Made by a program: the position numbers and the translations under genes. DNA of 64,000 nucleotides from Pleurotus ostreatus/Saccharomyces cerevisiae fusant. Lineage: Eukaryota > Opisthokonta. The stretch covers positions 1-64,000 of the forward strand of contig JAMQCK010000025.1 of NCBI GenBank assembly GCA_024196135.1. Reading direction: 5' to 3'. The notes under the pieces are model-generated. The model was not told the origin of the DNA and did no database searches. It saw only the letters and a list, made by a program, of their open reading frames with translations. Positions 1-10,700 of the stretch are shown one piece after another. Within the stretch, counting starts at the first letter, position 1; every line of letters starts with the position of its first letter.

Positions 1-2564
1 GTTGATTGGGTAGTGCACGATGATATGGTGAGTGTATGAAGCCTTTTCTCATTCATCTCGGCTGATTTATCTTTTGCAGTCGCTGAATATCGTCGAGTCG
101 CCATATTTGCGCCGACTACTCGCCTTCCTTGGCCTAGGAAATATTCGGGAGCATGACATTCTGCATCGCACGAAGCTGGCGGATATGATCCTTGAGCGCT
201 TCCGCCAGAAATGGGATGGACTACTCGAGGAAATCAAGGTACGCTTTGCAGTGTTGTCCGGCAGGAACTTCATTCTGATAAATTTCTAGAAAGCGACGGG
301 TCGCATATCCCTGACCGCAGACATCTGGTCACGAAAGGACATGAAGGGATTTATGGCTATAACGGCACACTACATGATTCGGGACAAAGGGAACGACACG
401 ATGCGCAGCGCGCTTGTTGGATTCCGCCACATTACTGGTCGTCACGACGGCCAGAAAATTGCGGCAACTTTTGTTGACGTGTTGAAACAGATTGGTGCGG
501 TGCACATGGTATGCTTGCCTTCTCCTTACGCGACTTATGGTGTGCTTATCCCAGTCTCACAGTTCAGCGAGCTGACAATGGACAACGCATCGAGCAATGA
601 TACTGGCATGGAGAACATCGCAAAGGAGTTGCGCATTATGGGATACCACGTCACCGTCGAAGGAAATCGCATACGGTATGTATTTATTTGTCTCCACGTC
701 GCCACTGGCGCCTTCAGGCGATAGATTCTGAAGCATGACCAACAGTTGTTTCCCGCATGTCGTCAATATTGCCGTCAAAGCTTGCCTCAAAGCGCTCGGC
801 TTCAAGCTTCCACTCCCGAAAGACTTCAAAATCGATCCCAACGGCCCCGAAGACCTCGACCTCAAGCTTCTCCGTGACCTGGAGGCGCGAGGCCTACTAC
901 CTCCTGGCGTCTCTCTGGAGCTTCTCAGCGATCCGGAATACAAGGAGGCGCTCGAGAGCGACCTAATCGACGCTGTTCAAGAGATAGTCCATGCCCTGCG
1001 TAGCTCGGGACAGCGTCGTGAGGCACTGGAGAATGTCATCGAGAATGGCAACGAGGCGAAGGAATGGCTGAATGAGAAAGGCGAGTTTGAGCCCATCAAC
1101 GTTCTGACGCTTCTGCGCGCTGTCGATACGCGCTGGTCCTCTTACTTCCTCATGATTGACAGATTTCTCGTTCTATGGCAGGTGAGATTGATCTCATAAG
1201 AACCTCCTTGTCTTTATGCTGAACTTGACGCTCTACAGCCGATCTGCAAACTCTTAGCTTCAGAGACATTACTTCAGAAGGAGCTCGGCGACCTCATGCT
1301 GTCCGAAAAGCAGTTAGAGGCCCTAGAGGACGTCCGAACCTTCCTCGGCGCCATGCATCTCGCCCAGGAGCTTGTGTCTGGCCAGCGCACTCCCACCCTT
1401 TGCCACGTCCTGCCGATTTATGCGACTCTCATCCAGTCGCTCAAGGAAATTCAGGAGGACTGTCCGAAGATCAAGCACGGTGTTCAAGCAGCAATAGACA
1501 AGCTTGAAGAATACATGGACAAGGCGAAGGAGAACCAGGCGTATGCGCTCGCTATGAGTACGTCTTCGTCCTCTGCTTTGATTTTTTTCTCACTGATCTC
1601 GATTTTCAGTCATCAATCCGTGCATCAAGTTCTCGTGGCTCATGAAGCACGCCCCGGAGAAGGTTTCTGAATATCGTGAGGCGCTTCGTAGTGCGGTACG
1701 TCCACGCTCATACTATCCGGCTTCCGAAGGCGGTCTAATCTTGTACCGTAGATGTTAAAGCACCGTAAGGCGGCACGCGCGACTGGCAGCGCTTCTTCGT
1801 CCTCTTCCCGCCCCCTTCAGGCGCACGCTTCGGCCCCTGCGCAAGCGCTCACAGCGGGAATGTCGCGTTTGAAGTCCTACACCAAAGTGCGACGTGTTCG
1901 GAAGGCCGCATCCGCGCTCGACGCAGGGGCAGATGCCTCAGCAATGTCACGATCTGACTCCCACGACCGCTCACTTCTTGAGTCGGATGAAGACGCGCAA
2001 AAGCGATGGGAGCAGGAAGACGAGCGCGAGGTTGAAGCGCAGCTCCAGAAGTGGGAATCCGATCCGCCCCTCCAGGACGACGACCCTGATGCAGTCGACT
2101 TCGATCTCGTTCGCTTCTGGCAGGTATGTCCTCAACATCCTCCTTGATCCGCCCTTTTAACATGTCTTTAGTCGCGTCAAGGCCACTTTCCAGACTTGTA
2201 TAGGGTTGCTCTGGACATCATGCCCATGCAAGCTTCCGCCGTTCCCTGCGAGCGCGTTTTTTCCTCGAGCAAGGTGACTGATGCAGACCGTCGCTCAAAG
2301 CTTGACCCACGATTCATGGAAACTCTCCAAATCCTCAAGTTCAGGCTGCATGAGGAGAATCTGGGCGACGCGTTTCTGCACCACGTACGCAACGCTACAG
2401 AGGACGAGTGCGCGCGGTTGCCCGAGGAGGACGCGCGACCTGCCGAGTCTGAGTCGCAGCCCAAGTCGAGCACGGAAGAGCAAGCCGCCTCAGAGGACAT
2501 AGAGGAGGTAGATTATGATCCTCACGCTGTAGATACATCAGATATCGAGATATCTGGCATATAA
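1..2564 (+). CDS. hAT-family transposase, 3' part (5' end outside window)
   Basis: This is the C-terminal part of a hAT (Ac-like) DNA transposase. Exons read 1-27, 80-238, 290-508, 563-675, 734-1181, 1239-1557, 1610-1695, 1752-2123 and 2172-2564, and all junctions stay in frame. Visible family landmarks are the N-terminal segment VESPYLRRLL, an RNase H-like acidic motif in SLTADIWS, a second one in LTMDNASSND, the CFPHVVNIAVK segment, the DTRWSS motif, and the hAT dimerisation region around residues PCERVFSSSK near the C-terminus. The tail after that domain is acidic and low-complexity. The BED zinc finger expected at the N-terminus would lie left of the window. No stop or frameshift interrupts the visible part, so the copy may be intact or recently active; this is inferred, not shown. 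The right terminal repeat could not be identified because its partner is outside the window. Confidence 0.85.
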
Positions 2565-2711
2565 TACCATTATTCCCTCTTCGCGCGGCCTGCGCAGGCA
2601 GTTCTGGCGTGGTGTCCACCGGTGGACACTTTGCTCACGTGATTGTTGAACTTCTTGGCCAGGCGGCGCCTACCGGCAAATTCCGTGGAAATTGATGGAA
2701 GGGGATCGAGT
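2565..2711. other. Spacer between hAT gene and Harbinger element
   Basis: Non-coding. It contains the 18-bp perfect palindrome GTGTCCACCGGTGGACAC at 2612-2629. Its last three bases, AGT (2709-2711), are the left copy of the target-site duplication of the following transposon. The spacer may include the 3' subterminal region of the hAT element, but that cannot be tested without the other end. Confidence 0.5.
2612..2629. repeat. 18-bp perfect palindrome downstream of the hAT transposase
   Basis: GTGTCCACCGGTGGACAC equals its own reverse complement. It lies 48 bp after the hAT stop codon, where subterminal binding motifs of hAT elements are often found. The association with the hAT element is an inference from position. 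Confidence 0.6.
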
Positions 2712-2766
2712 GGGTGACTTCCCGTAAGGAATTTGGTCGACCAAACGAATAACAAATTGCACTGCC
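2712..2766 (+). repeat. Left 55-bp terminal inverted repeat of the Harbinger element
   Basis: Matches the reverse complement of 6238-6292 at all 55 positions. It starts GGGTGACTTCCC and contains the internal palindrome TTTGGTCGACCAAA at 2732-2745. Confidence 0.95.
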
Positions 2767-2846
2767 CACCCGTTTTTTGCGTCATGCCGCGATGCCGGAG
2801 GGGTGGCAATGCGCAATTTGAAATCAAGAACCTTTCCAAACCTCGT

Positions 2847-2882
2847 CAATCTGGAAAGGCCCCCGGGGGCCTTTCCAGATTG
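2847..2882. repeat. 36-bp perfect palindrome inside the Harbinger element
   Basis: Bases 2847-2882 form a perfect palindrome whose centre is GGCCCCCGGGGGCC and whose arms end in CAATCTGG / CCAGATTG. It lies in the 5' leader region of the Myb-like gene, 81 bp inside the left terminal repeat. It could form an 18-bp hairpin in single-stranded DNA or RNA. A role in transposase binding or expression control is only a possibility. Confidence 0.9.
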
Positions 2883-3072
2883 CAGAAGCGTACCAAACGC
2901 TCATGCCGGGCGCATGCCGAGAGATGTTGACGCGTGCAGGTGCCGTCATGTGACCGGACCGTCGGCCCCGCCGCCCTGTCCACGCCTCGCGTGCACGCCC
3001 GCCCTCCTCTCAACCTTACTCTGCACGATCTACCATGTCTATACTTCCTACGCTCTGATCATACTATACGAA

Positions 3073-4694
3073 ATGTCCCAGAACACGAATTTTGAGCCCT
3101 CCTTGAGCACCCCATCGACACAATCCCCATCCCCGACCCCGACACGCGGTATCCTCCGTAACGGACGCGTCGACGATCTGCGGGAGCCCTACAGCAACGC
3201 GCAAAGCGCCGTAGAAAGCCGTGCCGCGACCCCACGTACTCCTGGCACTGTATCGCGTGACAGGCGCTCTGGCACGACCGACGCGACTGCACCTGGCTCC
3301 CAGGGTGCTCACCCTCGACCATCTGGTAATACGACAATACCCGTGGGAGCTCCGTCGCAAGAAGGACAATACAATGGCTTCGGACGCATGGTACGTGCCT
3401 TGTTCTCAAGATTAATAGCTTTTCTGAACATCTCTACAGGCCTATCCCACGGGCGCGTCAGGCAGCGCGCCCTACGATTATGGTGCCGCTCCCCCTCACA
3501 GTCTTTACCCGCAATATCCACAATATAACGTCGGCATGCATCCCAACCATCCCCCTTCCAATTCCCCCGCGCTCGGCGATAATCTACCCCCAACCGCTCG
3601 AGCGACTGCCCAGTCCGGTGTTGCCACACGCACGAGAGCCGCAGATGCCGCAGGAGACGAGAACCGCGTGCCTGCTGAGTCGAACAAGAAGCGTCGTGGT
3701 GCAGGGACAACAAAACCTACGGATTCAAAGGCAGGGAAGGGCGGCCGGCCTCTCGGTACGAAGAACTGGACACAGGCCGAGGACGACCTCCTCTTCGAAG
3801 TGGCCGACGAGTACAAGCCGCTCGGGGGCGACACATGGCAGGTGACCACGAAGGTGTACAACGAGCGCGGCGAGGTCCGCGGGTTGCCCTGGCGAGATTG
3901 CGCGCAGATCAAGCGGCACTTCAAGAGGGTGCGCAGCCGAACCCTTTCCGTGACACATTCCACTGACCTCAACCAAGTTGGTGTCCAATGCGAACGCTAA
4001 GAAGCCCACGGGAAAGTCCAAGAAGGCCGAGAACTTGCGCCGGGCCCTTGCCATCGACGAGGCCATACGCAACAAGTACGGCGCCGGCGTGCTCGACGAC
4101 GACGGCGGCGATTTCGAGTCGTCTTCTGAAGATGACACCCGGAGCCTCAATACCGACGACGATAACGATGTCGAGGTGGTCGACTCGGGTGTCAAGAAGC
4201 CCAAGCCGACCTCCACCTTCACCCTCGAGAAGCGACATCGTATCGAGTCGGGGATGGACATAAAGCCACGCGCTCGCAGTGCGGCCGCCATGAACGCAAT
4301 TACGAACCTGTCCTCCGCCTTCGATCCCGAGCGTTTGCAGCAACGCGACGACGCTAAGGCAGTCAATCAAGCTCTTTTACTGCAGATTGCCTCTGAGCAG
4401 GCGGAGAATCGCCGGCTCCATGCTGAGCTTGACCGTCTGCGTGACGAGCTAGCGAAGGAGCGTGCTGCCCGAGCTGACGAGCGAATCGGTTGGGAGAGGG
4501 AGCGCTTTGACCTGAAGCTTCAATCACTAACGCAGCAGGCTCGGAGTCGCAGTCGTGGCCATGCTCGTCGGAGGCGCCGTCATGCGAGCTCATCATCTGA
4601 CGATTCTCCGTCACGCTCACCCTCATCATCTCGCCGCAAGAAGCAACGCATCGATGGTGGTGAAGGCAAGGAAGGAGGTGGTGGTGATATGTAG
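3073..4694 (+). CDS. Myb/SANT-like DNA-binding protein of the Harbinger transposon
   Basis: Second protein of the PIF/Harbinger element; in this superfamily the Myb-like partner binds the transposon ends and helps the transposase enter the nucleus. Exons are 3073-3390, 3440-3928 and 3978-4694, with 49-nt introns, giving a 507-residue product. The N-terminal third is Ser/Thr/Pro-rich. A SANT/Myb-type trihelix region lies around residues 185-250: it begins GTKNWTQAEDDLLFEVADE, contains the aromatic positions expected of the fold (NW, DTWQVT) and ends near CAQIKRHFKR. The C-terminal part has an acidic stretch, a predicted coiled coil (ASEQAENRRLHAELDRLRDE) and a basic Arg/Ser-rich end that resembles a nuclear localisation signal. 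ATG 3073 was chosen because it opens the frame that splices cleanly into exon 2. The stop lies 10 bp from the stop of the opposing transposase gene. Confidence 0.85.
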
Positions 4695-4704
4695 ATGTAT
4701 GTAG

Positions 4705-6231
4705 TTACTGTGTACCCTCTGCTGTGTGCTCAACAGTGACGAGGTGGAAACGGGAAACACGGTCCTTCCTTCTGATCTCTCCGAACATCATTCCACCCAA
4801 GTCGTCCCAAAGCCTCGCATCCTCTGCTCCCCGCCAGATCGGCATATAAACCTCGCGTATCTGGTTGATCCCGACGCACCGTGCCCGAACATTTGATAGT
4901 CGAAAGCACAGTTCGAGGATCTCCATTCGGTATTCCTTCGACTTCTCGTCCAGTCCACAAGGAAGTGGCACACGTAGGCGTCCGAACGAGCCCTGCAAGG
5001 TGCGCATGCCCCACTCCACGCTCTGCCTGTACTGCAAGAGCTGCTTGTACAAGCGTTCGACATGATCCCGTTCCTGCGGGTCCGCAGGAAGGTCGGTCAT
5101 ATGCTTCGGAGGCGTCTTGATACGGCCATCGACCGACTTCGGTCCGCGCGGGAATGCAGTGTCGGCGACGACATAGTACCCCTCAGGGAGCGCCTGGAGC
5201 TTCGGGTACAGGGGCATGGCTATTGCGGAATCGTGCCAGCTACCAGGATTGCCGTACGACGCTGCAAGTATCTCGCCTGCTCGGTTATAATCAAAAATGA
5301 ATCAGGCCGTACACGCACGTATAAGCGTACCTTTCGGAGACCATATCAGAACATTTTTGACAAGATGGGTCGCCTTCCAACCGCTATACGTCGCATTCTC
5401 GACCTCCGGATCCTCCGCTTCTTGCCCCGGAAGCTCGAGACCATCGATTGTCCCGATTGCACCGTATAATAGCGAGTGTTTGGCAAGAACAAGGGTGGTG
5501 AGCTCCTCGCACTCGTAGCGAGTGGAAGGCAAGCGTATTACACCCTCTGGTATATCTCTGAGGACATCAAGCATGACTTTGCGAGCAAAAGCGAGGTAAC
5601 GGGCCAAAGTCGAAGGAATTATGGCAAAAATCAGCTCGAGGGTTGTCTCGAGGACAGCGGACCCCACATAGTGCAGGAGGAGCCCGAGCGCCCCGCAAGC
5701 ATCAAGAGAGCGTCTTCCAAGGCGTGGATTGCCAGCCGATGACACATCCTCCCGCATTATCGGTGTCGACTCCCAGCGCGGTGCGAAGTGATCTAGAAGG
5801 TAGCGAAATGTTTTGACATCGAATCCCATTGTCGTGATGAAGGCGCGGTCGTTCTGTCCCTCCCAGAGTTGTTGCCAAGGGGTCCCTTTACGCGGGTTGC
5901 TCAGCAGATCGGGGCGCGTCAGATACAGGCGCCGAGGGCGGCGATGTTCAATTCGCTCCTGCCTCTGATCCTCGTGTCCAACAAGGACCACACCTGCAAG
6001 AGCCCCTTGAGCGTGCTGAATGAGCTCCTCCTCCTCTTCATTGTCCATCACGAACTGGCGCACGAGATCTAGGGGGTCCATCGATGTAGAAGAGCTCATC
6101 TCTGCACTTGCTCTGCGCTGCCACGGGCGCCTACGGAGTTTGCCGAACACGCGTGATATCATCACTGATCTGGGACTTTGCCGCTTACGGGGGCGCGCGT
6201 TGACCAAACCAGGTGAGGCTGTGCTTTCCAA
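4705..6231 (-). CDS. PIF/Harbinger DDE transposase
   Basis: Exons are 6231-5331 and 5276-4705 (54-nt intron), giving about 490 residues. The catalytic core is of the DDE_Tnp_4 type: the first Asp is in GTIDGLELP; the second is in the hallmark NPGSWHDS, which is created right after the splice (WSPK-GEILAAS); and the third acidic residue is probably the Glu in SVEWGM, followed by RTLQGSFGRL. DTAFP follows the second motif, as in other family members. The N-terminal 80 residues are basic and poorly conserved, so the start could be a downstream Met; 6231 is the first in-frame ATG and lies just 7 bp inside the right terminal repeat. The enzyme would cut and join the element ends, assisted by the convergent Myb-like protein. 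No inactivating change is visible. Confidence 0.9.
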
Positions 6232-6237
6232 ACGGTA

Positions 6238-6292
6238 GGCAGTGCAATTTGTTATTCGTTTGGTCGACCAAATTCCTTACGGGAAGTCACCC
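6238..6292 (-). repeat. Right 55-bp terminal inverted repeat of the Harbinger element
   Basis: Exact inverted copy of 2712-2766. The internal palindrome TTTGGTCGACCAAA is at 6259-6272. It is followed directly by the right AGT target duplication (6293-6295). Confidence 0.95.
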
Positions 6293-7717
6293 AGTTAACT
6301 CGATTTCGCTCGACTCGGATCGTTCGCATTTTCTGTCCTTTTTCAACTCGACTCGACTCCAAGCCAGATCGTCGGCAACACTAGGTAATATAAGATTACA
6401 AACTACAGACACAGGGGTAAAGGTACATGACGACGGAGGTGGAGTGTAAAAAGGATGTGGTATGCGCAGAAGGCACAGTCGTAGTCGGACGCGCGAACTT
6501 GTCTTTATCCTCGTACCGTGCACCGCTACATCAGATTGTTAGCCACTGACCATGCCTCCGAAAAAACTAGCTAACTTACCTCACGCCCAAGTCGACAGCA
6601 ACGCTTTACACACTCACGGACGGCCTAGCGCACAGCAATCAGCACTCGATCGATGACGAAGATGCGAACTCGCCATTGCTCACCTCGCCAAGCGGTGGAA
6701 TCCGACGAGGCTGCTGGACGCATGGCCGCCTGTGCAATGAGCAGGCAGTAGACAGGTGGATAAGAAGTTACTAGGGAAGAGAGTCCAGGTGTGGTCTTTC
6801 GCATGGGGAGGAAGAGGCAGAGCTTTGGCAGAGGCGATGGTGGTGCAGGACAACGACGATTAGCGGGCGGTGGGGCGTTGATATACGTCATCCGGCATAT
6901 GCCGATTTTGTGGCGAGTTGGTCGCGATGTCTGCTAAGTTCGCATGTCCTGTAGTGCACGAGTTGGGACAGCCCGTCTGAAGCTCTAATTGCTTTGGTTT
7001 GGCCCACACAAGGGGACGGTACCCATGCCATATACAAGCCAACGTTCTCAACCTCATGGGGCGCCTACATTAGCCGCTGTTACCCACCAGCGCAGTCTAG
7101 TGATCAACGGTGGAGCACGATGACCACTCTCCCGCACAGAGTGAGCCACGGTGGTCACCGATGCACACCGATGGTCACTGACACCGGCAGTGGTGATCAC
7201 CGCACCACCGCTCGCCACCGGTGGTCACCAATTCGGCCATTTTCCGACAACACACCTCTATCGCTGCTCGCTCGCCATGGCTTGCGATGCAGAGGCTGTC
7301 ATAATCGAACTAGGGACAATCTGCTGTATATCGGTTGTAGCCTGAATGGTAGCGGGCCCTGCCGTGCAACGGCCTTTCGAGTTATAGCAACTGCAGACTT
7401 CCGCGACGACGGCGAAAACGAACATGTCTTCACGTGACTTCTTTGGCCGAACAATGCTTTCACGTGATCGTTCAAGTTGTAGCAGTACGCGTGCGCGGCT
7501 GTTTGGCGCGGTTCTTTCGAACAGAGACCAAACAGAGGGCGCGCGAGCATTAGGTCATTACGGTCACCGCACCTTTTTCTTTTTCGTTCGTTCCCCCGGT
7601 CCTCCGTTCGCGGACAGTCTTACGGCCCCCGCGCGCTCGCCAGACGCCTTCCCTACGCCTTCACGCACCCGACGCTCATTCAAGACCCGTACGAACTCGA
7701 ACAGTAACGTTCCGGAC
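6293..7717. other. Non-coding region between transposon and membrane-protein gene
   Basis: No open reading frame here shows a recognisable domain, a convincing exon structure or coding-like composition. Small minus-strand frames (for example 6625-6891) look accidental. The stretch 7080-7230 is rich in short motifs related to GGTGGTCACC. The last few hundred bases must contain the promoter of the gene that starts at 7718. Confidence 0.5.
7148..7230. repeat. Cluster of GGTGGTCACC-like motifs
   Basis: Exact GGTGGTCACC occurs at 7150-7159 and 7220-7229, with variants between them (GATGGTCACT, GGTGATCACC) and the palindrome CCACCGGTGG at 7216-7225. Related motifs (TGATCA, TGACCA) occur just upstream. 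The spacing is irregular, so this is not a simple tandem repeat. Confidence 0.6.
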
Positions 7718-10700
7718 ATGTTTCCCCTCGTACTTACCCTGGTGCTCGCCCTCTTTTCCTTCCTGGCGTCCGCCTTCGTAATTCTTCGTATTGTTGTGCC
7801 CGTCCTCCCTCCGTCGCCGTTCAGCCGCCGTGTCGCTCCGGTGCGTAGCCTGTTCGTTGCCAAAATTCAGGAGTTGCTAACAGCCTACCCCCACAGGCTG
7901 AGTTTGGCCTCCCCAACTTCAAGGAGCTCTCGACCGCGGACAAGGCTCACCTATGGCTTGCGACCCTTGACATTGCCGCCCTTGCGATGCTCGTGTGGGA
8001 GGTCCTCATGCAGTCGATGGGCAGCGCCACTGGGTTCGCAATGGCCCAGGACGCAGGCTCATCGGTCCGCATCTGGCTTGCCATGACCGTCCGCCAGGGG
8101 TGCCTCCTTGCTATCCTCGGACTCACCCTCCTGCACGTCCGCCGCGGACAGTCGACGTCGCTCGGGAGGAGCCACTGGCTCATCTTGGCACCTGTGGCCA
8201 TCCTGACCATTACTTCCTCGGCTGTCGCTGGCGTCCTCGCGGGCGCGGGCGTGAACACCCTCTTCACGGGTCTCGCAGGCTACACCTCGGCTGTCGCACT
8301 CCTCAGCTCGACGCTGTTCATCAGCCTCGCCGTCACCCTGTTCAAGATTCAGCGCAACCTGAACGCGGTCCCCGAGGAGGAGGACAACTGGCCCCCGGTC
8401 CGCCGTGTCGAGGAGGACAAGCCCCGCCCGTCGTTCACGACCGACGAGGTCGATGCCCTCCGCGATGGCGCATCGTGGATCACCAGCACCGCGGGCTCCC
8501 GTCGTGGCTCCATCTCCGCCTGGAGCTTCAGCACGCACCACACGTCGCACCAGGAGCATCACGGAGGCCGCCCCCAGAACGGCAACTACCCGTCCGTCCC
8601 GGCGAAGAACTCCTTCTGGTTCGGCAACCCCAGCGGCGACCTCGAGGTGCCCCCCGTCCCGCCCCTGCCAGTGCACTATGGCCCCTTCTCCCCCTCGGCG
8701 GTCGACCTTCGTGACGAGGACCCCTTCCGCCGCACTTGCCCCAGCCCGCTCCCCGACATCCCTGACCACCCGATTAACCCGCTCGGCTCGCAGACGTCGT
8801 GGCTCACCTCGACGAACGGCTCGCACACCACCATGTCCGCCTGGTCCTTCCCGACCACGGTCGGTGGCCGTGCTCCCGGCAGCTCTACCAGCAGCGCCAC
8901 GAGCACCGCAAGCGCGCCGCAGCTGAATGCTCAGCTGCTGCCCTCGAGCGTCCCCACCCGTCCGACGACGCCGGCTCTATCGAACGCACAGGTCCTCGGC
9001 GGCTACGGGTACACGGGTGATGCGGAGAAGGGTCTCCAGGCTGGTCACAACCACGGCGAGGTGCCCATCTCTACCGCTCGCGTCGTCGCCTGGATGGTTC
9101 TTATGTGGCTCCCCATTGTGCGTGCTTTGTCTTGCGAAAAGTGATATGTGACTGATGTGATTGCATAGGCGCTCGCACTTCCCCTGCTTTGTTCTATGGG
9201 CCCCGGCCAGGACCCGTCGTCGACGATGTCGCTGCTCTTGGTTCTCTCCGTTGTTTTGTCGTCGCCCATGCTCACGATCATGATACTCTGCGGCTGGGGC
9301 CTCCCGATCCCGACGGCTGATCTCTTCGTCACGAACTTGCCCACGAACATCCGCGTTGGCGGCTCGTCCAGCAACACCCTCCTGAACCGCTTCTCGCACG
9401 AGTACAAGCGCTCGTGCAGCGCGTCGGTCACCGTCGTCGAGGGACGTCGCAGCGGGGATGTCTGGATCGAGAAGAAGCAAGCGGTCGATGGCAAGGACAA
9501 GGTCGGCCGCGCCGTCGAGATGATGCTCCCGCGCCCCAAGCTCTCCGTCATGCCCGTCAAGGAGTCCGACCACCTCATGCCTCCGACGCCTTTCCGCGCC
9601 GACGATGCTGCCACGCTCTCCTCCGGTGGTAGCCCCGCCTCTGCGCTCACCGCCGAGTTCGGCCGCCTGCGCAAGGACTCGAAGGCAAGCTCGCGCCTGT
9701 CCGGCAGCAGCGCGCACCAGGAGTACACAACGCGCATCATGGTCGCGCAGCGTCATTACTCCGCGCTGGCGAAGACGATCGAGATCCAGGCGTCGCCCGA
9801 GAAGCGCCCCTCCGCTGAGACGATGGTCGACGCGGAGGCGACTGGCGCGCAGAAGAAGCGCACGTCGGTCATGGGCGCAGGCCACCTCCGCAACCGCTCC
9901 GTGCCCTCCATCTATGGACCGGAGACGCCGACGGGCGGTAGCTTCCGAGGCCTCAACCCGAGCCCGACGCCTCCGCCGGCCTTCCCGCTGCCGCCGACGC
10001 CGCCCAGCGTGCGCACGGCGCGCCTCGCGCAGCTCGGCCACAAGAAGAGCTTCTCATCCGGCTTCGACTTTGGCCCTATCAACGACATGAACGAGATTGA
10101 CGCACTCACCGCGGGAGTCCTGCCGATCCTGGTACCCGGCCTGAAGGTTGGCGAGGACATGCGCATCAAGCAGGGCAAGTACACGCCGCCCGAGTCGATG
10201 TCGCGGAGGACGGTGAAGATGGTCAAGAAAGCCAGCCCATGTGTTGACGAGTTCGGCAACGATTGGTCGTCGCCGCAGTTCCACTCGACGCCGGCGCGCC
10301 GCCCGCGTGAGGCTCGTAGCAGGAAGAGCTCGCACAGGAGCCACTACAGTCTGCCAAGGTATGTCCACGGAGCCAAGAAGCAGAGGAAGTGTTGTTGACA
10401 GGAGCCCTTTTCAGCCTCGGTTTGGGCATGGACGGAGTGCACTCCCTTCAGCGGTGGAGTGCCGAAATCGCGCACGACATCGAGAACAAAGTGCGCATGC
10501 TGACGGCTGCCCCTGACGTCGAGCTTGGGCGACGCGCCACGGTCTTCGGCGGCGAGACTGTCCCCAACATGATTCCGAACATGCGCGTTGCGGACAAGGC
10601 CGAGCAACGTGCTCCGACTACCAAATTGAGCCGTCAAGCGAGCATTCGATCGCTCGGCCTCCGTCCCGAAGTGCCCCACACGGCGCGCTCTTCTCTGATT

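Larger units (their letters stand above)
2712..6292. mobile_element. Complete PIF/Harbinger-type DNA transposon (3,581 bp)
   Basis: Bounded by 55-bp perfect terminal inverted repeats (2712-2766 and 6238-6292) that start GGGTGACTTCCC, and flanked by a 3-bp direct repeat AGT (2709-2711 and 6293-6295). It carries two genes, the standard PIF/Harbinger complement: a Myb/SANT-like DNA-binding protein on + (3073-4694) and a DDE transposase on - (4705-6231). The two stop codons are only 10 bp apart, so the genes converge. Both reading frames are uninterrupted. A 3-bp duplication is the rule for this superfamily, although TWA is commoner than AGT. Removing the element and one AGT restores the sequence ATCGAGTTAACTCGAT, a perfect palindrome, which supports the boundaries. 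It appears autonomous and recent (identical repeats), which is an inference. Confidence 0.9.

Noticed and set aside
6625..6891. 88-codon minus-strand frame after the transposon
   Set aside because: No recognisable motif or convincing partner exons; composition looks non-coding.
8977..10041. 354-codon open frame on the minus strand
   Set aside because: It is antisense to exons 2-3 of the seven-helix protein gene, is Arg-rich as expected from a GC-rich shadow frame, and shows no domain.
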